Below, piece by piece: positions 4,789 through 7,474 of a DNA stretch of 7,474 bases. The position numbers and the translations under genes are program-made. The notes under the pieces are model-generated. The model did not search any database. It had not been told where the DNA came from and was given only the letters and a program-made list of their open reading frames with translations. Positions within the stretch are counted from its first letter, which is position 1, and the number at the start of each line of letters is the position of its first letter. Source of the DNA: Alphaproteobacteria bacterium (GTDB lineage: Bacteria > Pseudomonadota > Alphaproteobacteria > UBA9219); the NCBI GenBank assembly GCA_028716765.1, contig JAQUPC010000105.1, positions 1 through 7,474 on the forward strand. Direction: 5' to 3'.

Positions 4789-6003
4789 TCACGTATGATA
4801 ATCGGCGTTGATTTTCACGTAATCATAGCTGAGGTCGCAGGTGTACACCGTGGCCGTTTCGCCATCCGGCTGATGACAATCCACCACAATTTGAATCTCT
4901 TTGGCCTTCATCCTTGAAGACACTTCGGCGGGATCGAACGCCACGGGCATGCCGCGCTCGTAAACGGGCGTACCGGCAAGCGCGATTTCCACCTTGTCCG
5001 GATCGAAGGCAACGCCGCTCCGTCCGGCGGCGGCCAGTATCCGGCCCCAGTTCGGATCGTTTCCGAACAGCGCCGTTTTCACGAGTGGCGAGTTGGCGAT
5101 CGTCTTGGCGATTTGCTGCGCCAACGCCGCGTTCTTCACCGTCACCTCGACAAGCTTGGTCGCCCCTTCCCCGTCGCGCGCGATTTCCTTGGCAAGATGC
5201 AAGCAAACATGATGCAAGGCTTGCTCGAACATGCGCCCTTCCGGGCTGTCCGCCGTCTTTATGGACGGATTTTTCGCCAGACCGTTGGCCAGCATCAGGC
5301 ACATATCGTTCGTGCTGGTGTCGCCGTCGACCGTGACCGCGTTGAACGTCACGCCCGCAACGCGGCGCAGCATGTCCTGCAGCACGGAAGACTCGACGGC
5401 GGCGTCGGTCGTGATAAAGGCGAGCATCGTCGCCATGTTGGGCGCAATCATGCCCGAACCTTTGGCCATCGCCCCGATGCGCACCGGCACGCCGCCGAGA
5501 TCGAAAGCCACGGCGATTTCCTTGGGAAAAGTGTCGGTGGTCATGATCGCCTGCGTCGCATCGCCCGCCTCGCCGCCGTGCAATTTGGCCGCCGCCGCGG
5601 CGATTCCGGCCTCGACTTTGTCCATCGGCAGAAAATGGCCGATGACGCCCGTGCTGGCATTAAGAACGCGGCGCTCCGGCACGCCAAGGGCCTTGGCCGC
5701 AAGCTGAACCATACGCCCGGCATCGCGCATGCCCTGCTCGCCGTTGCAGGCGTTGGCATTGCCCGCGTTCACGACAATGGCGCGCGTCAAGCCATCGCGG
5801 ATATGATCCTGATTGAGAAGAACGCAATGCGCTTTCACCACGTTCGTCGTGAAAACACCCGCCGCCGCCGCCTCGACATCCGATACGATCAGCGCGAGAT
5901 CGTTCCGCCCTTCGGCTTGCTTGATGCCGCAACGGACGCCCACCGCCGTGAAGCCCTGAGGCGCGACAACGCCGCCCGGAATGACTTTCAGATTTTCCTG
6001 CAC
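4789..6003 (-). CDS. argJ: ArgJ, glutamate/ornithine N-acetyltransferase
   Basis: This 404-residue protein catalyses the cyclic acetyl-transfer step of arginine synthesis, moving acetyl from N-acetylornithine to glutamate; many family members also use acetyl-CoA. It is cytoplasmic. ArgJ precursors cleave themselves before the nucleophilic threonine of the ATML motif, here Ala191-Thr192 in [14 protein letters not shown], giving alpha and beta chains. Other family segments are [12 protein letters not shown] (77-88), NASTGVIG (115-122), [10 protein letters not shown] and the C-terminal NDPNWGRI. Length is typical. The start is GTG at 6003, chosen because AAGGAG (6015-6010) lies 6 bases before it and [12 protein letters not shown] fits known N-termini. 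It converges on msrB with 8 bases between stops, and diverges from the transporter gene. Confidence 0.97.
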   Translation of the reverse strand: MQENLKVIPGGVVAPQGFTAVGVRCGIKQAEGRNDLALIVSDVEAAAAGVFTTNVVKAHCVLLNQDHIRDGLTRAIVVNAGNANACNGEQGMRDAGRMVQLAAKALGVPERRVLNASTGVIGHFLPMDKVEAGIAAAAAKLHGGEAGDATQAIMTTDTFPKEIAVAFDLGGVPVRIGAMAKGSGMIAPNMATMLAFITTDAAVESSVLQDMLRRVAGVTFNAVTVDGDTSTNDMCLMLANGLAKNPSIKTADSPEGRMFEQALHHVCLHLAKEIARDGEGATKLVEVTVKNAALAQQIAKTIANSPLVKTALFGNDPNWGRILAAAGRSGVAFDPDKVEIALAGTPVYERGMPVAFDPAEVSSRMKAKEIQIVVDCHQPDGETATVYTCDLSYDYVKINADYHT

Positions 6004-6138
6004 GTATTTCTCCTTTGCGGATCAGGGTGTTGTGTGCGTCCCCATGACGCTAACAGGTTTCCCACACAAGAAAAGTAGCGTGAGAGCAATCGAGGCGAAC
6101 ACGGATCTCGTGTCATTGCCTCCGATGGCCCCGCAATC

Positions 6139-6174
6139 TTGTGCAATGCAATAAAAAGTTTGCAGTGCACACAA
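6139..6174. promoter_or_regulatory. imperfect inverted repeat, possible operator or hairpin
   Basis: GCAATGCAA (6143-6151 region) and TTGCAGTGC (6160-6168) pair at 8 of 9 positions around a T/A-rich loop. Flanking TTGTG on the left (6139-6143) and CACAA on the right (6170-6174) extend the symmetry with a 2-base offset. It lies between the argJ start and the AT-rich promoter-like segment, so it would be in any argJ leader starting there. Confidence 0.35.
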
Positions 6175-6198
6175 CAATATTACCGGTCTTGCCCAAAT

Positions 6199-6242
6199 AT
6201 TATAATGTTTTTTCTTGTCATTCAAACTGCCTCCCTTATTGT
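6199..6242. promoter_or_regulatory. candidate promoter segment for argJ (minus) and the transporter (plus)
   Basis: The palindromic ATTATAAT gives a TATAAT box on both strands (6201-6206 plus, 6204-6199 minus). On the minus strand TTTGAA (6226-6221) lies 16 bases from that box and could drive argJ with a leader of about 190 bases. On the plus strand TTGTCA (6215-6220) and TATTGT (6237-6242) are 16 bases apart and could drive the transporter. These are consensus matches only. Confidence 0.35.
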
Positions 6243-6305
6243 ACCCCCACCTGCCTTGATCCAATCACACAAAAAAAAGACAACGACATAAGGGAGAAAA
6301 TCGCG

Positions 6306-7474
6306 ATGACAAAAAGTACGAATCTGCCCGCCGTCAAAAGCCTGTTCGGCATGCCCGTTCATGTTGGAAGGTGGGGCTTTGTTCTGGTCGGCATGATCAT
6401 GAACATTTGCATGGGCACCGTTTACGCCTGGAGCGTTTTCCGGGGGCCGATTTCCAAGCATTTTTCCCAAGGCGACGTGCAAATTACGGCCATGCAGACC
6501 CTGTGGCCCTTCATGCTGTTTTTGGGCCTCTTCACCGTCTTCATGCCCATTTCCGGCAAGCTTGTGCAAAAATACAGCCCGCGCATGCTTAGCATCGTCG
6601 GCAGCGTGCTTGTGGGCGCAGGCTGGATTCTCTCCAGCTACGCTACCAGCATGGAGTTTCTATATATCACCTACGGCGTCATCGCCGGTATCGGCGTCGG
6701 CATCGTCTACGGCCTGCCGATTGCCGTCGTCGCGCGCTGGTTCCCGGATCGCAAGGGGTTGGCCGTGGGAGTCACGGTTCTCGGCTTCGGCGTTTCGGCG
6801 CTTGTGACGGCGCCGATCGCGCAATCCCTGATCCAGAGCGAAGGCGTCCTGCAGTCCTTCCATACGCTGGGCTTTGCCTTCCTCGCCGCGCTCATCGCGC
6901 TGTCCATGACGCTGAAGTTCCCGCCCGCAGGGTGGCAGCCCGCGAACTGGAAGGGCGCTTCGGCGGCCGCCAGCCAAAGGAACTACACGCCCGCTGAAAT
7001 GGCAAAGACCCCGGCCGGATTGGGCTTGTGGCTTTGCTTCATCATCGGCTCCGTCGCGGGCTTGATGGCCATCGGCATCGCCAGCAACGTCGGACAGGAG
7101 ATCGTCAAGCTCGACGCCGCAACGGCCACCGCTCTGGTTTCGCTCTTCGCGGTGTTCAACGGCGGCGGACGGCCGATTTTCGGCTGGCTGACGGACAAGC
7201 TGCGCCCCGCCAAAGCCGCGGCTTTGTCGCTCCTGCTGGTTCTGCTGGCGTCGGCGGCCATGCTGATGTTCGCGGGCGAAGGCACGGTGGCGGTTTACGT
7301 CGTGTGCTTCTGCGCGTTTTGGATGGGGCTTGGCTCATGGCTCGCCATCGCGCCCACGTCCACGCTGACCTTCTTTGGCCCCAAGAACTATGCGCCGAAT
7401 TACGGCTGGATGTTCTCCGGCTATGGCGTCGGCGCGATTGTGGCCGGGCTGATCGCCGGCAACGCCAAGGACGT
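6306..7474 (+). CDS. MFS transporter, OFA (oxalate/formate antiporter-like) family, 3' end outside window
   Basis: The frame runs from ATG 6306 to the window edge without a stop, giving 389 complete codons; family members are usually about 400-440 residues, so perhaps the last few dozen are missing. AAGGGAG lies 9 bases before the ATG. The protein is very hydrophobic, with about 11 visible membrane segments. OFA-type landmarks are the N-terminal GRWGFVLVGMIMNICMGTVYAWSVF (two pieces: 21-34 and 35-45), the MFS inter-helix loop RWFPDRKGLAVG (144-155), NGGGRPIFGWLTDKLRPAK (285-303) and NYAPNYGWMFSGYGVGAI (361-378). The hydrophilic middle loop is at about 205-232. It would move a small monocarboxylate or dicarboxylate across the inner membrane. 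The substrate cannot be read from sequence. It diverges from argJ. Confidence 0.93.
   Translation, partial: MTKSTNLPAVKSLFGMPVHVGRWGFVLVGMIMNICMGTVYAWSVFRGPISKHFSQGDVQITAMQTLWPFMLFLGLFTVFMPISGKLVQKYSPRMLSIVGSVLVGAGWILSSYATSMEFLYITYGVIAGIGVGIVYGLPIAVVARWFPDRKGLAVGVTVLGFGVSALVTAPIAQSLIQSEGVLQSFHTLGFAFLAALIALSMTLKFPPAGWQPANWKGASAAASQRNYTPAEMAKTPAGLGLWLCFIIGSVAGLMAIGIASNVGQEIVKLDAATATALVSLFAVFNGGGRPIFGWLTDKLRPAKAAALSLLLVLLASAAMLMFAGEGTVAVYVVCFCAFWMGLGSWLAIAPTSTLTFFGPKNYAPNYGWMFSGYGVGAIVAGLIAGNAKD

Larger units (their letters stand above)
6004..6305. other. divergent intergenic region between argJ and the transporter gene
   Basis: I see no credible gene in these 302 bases. The left end carries the argJ ribosome binding site (CTCCTT on the plus strand, 6010-6015) and the right end that of the transporter (AAGGGAG, 6290-6296, 9 bases before the ATG). 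In between are an imperfect inverted repeat at 6139-6174 and an AT-rich segment at 6195-6245 with promoter-like boxes. A short ACACG/CGTGT palindrome is at 6099-6113. No rho-independent terminator is seen. Confidence 0.7.

Noticed and set aside
5113..6078. A 321-codon plus-strand frame antisense to argJ
   Set aside because: It is a shadow of argJ with His/Arg-rich low-complexity translation and no family features; it also runs across the argJ ribosome binding site.
6022..6264. 80-codon minus-strand frame between argJ and the transporter
   Set aside because: No ribosome binding site or family resemblance; it crosses AT-rich promoter-like sequence and would overlap the argJ leader.

Overview
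The window looks like chromosomal housekeeping DNA from an alphaproteobacterium of moderate-to-high GC. Three things suggest this: the rph - rdgB - hemW gene order, the type of ArgJ, and the long intergenic palindromes beginning CGTCATCCCGG and the C-rich/G-rich hairpins, both of which I recall from alphaproteobacterial genomes. No rRNA, tRNA, CRISPR array, transposase or phage gene is visible. The taxonomic placement is inference.

Layout, left to right. (1) The 3' end of an unrecognised gene (1-382, +) meets hemW tail to tail; the 177-base gap is largely filled by a composite palindromic repeat (411-552). (2) A minus-strand block, read right to left, runs rph (RNase PH) - a 102-residue single-helix membrane protein - rdgB (non-canonical purine NTP pyrophosphatase) - hemW (radical SAM heme chaperone). 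The membrane-protein gene sits between rph and rdgB with its own strong ribosome binding site and a possible internal promoter. Between rdgB and hemW are two head-outward copies of one structured element (1728-1808 and 1819-1895). Their stems differ in sequence but stay complementary. (3) A largely gene-free stretch upstream of rph (3623-3933) holds an 8-bp inverted repeat, a CtrA-like half site and a candidate promoter. It leads into a likely 59-residue small gene (3934-4113, +) and an apparently exported methionine sulfoxide reductase B (4193-4780, +). That MsrB lacks the zinc cysteines and the usual resolving cysteine. (4) argJ (4789-6003, -) converges on msrB with an 8-base gap. (5) After a 302-base divergent intergenic region comes a 3'-truncated OFA-family major facilitator transporter (6306 to the window end, +).

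How the genes work together: rph, rdgB and hemW are housekeeping functions (tRNA 3'-end trimming, nucleotide-pool cleaning, heme insertion) often clustered in alphaproteobacteria, without a shared pathway. MsrB, ArgJ and the transporter appear to be independent units. The most unusual content is non-coding: the paired covarying element between rdgB and hemW, which also creates a false in-frame extension of hemW, and the multi-hairpin repeat after hemW.
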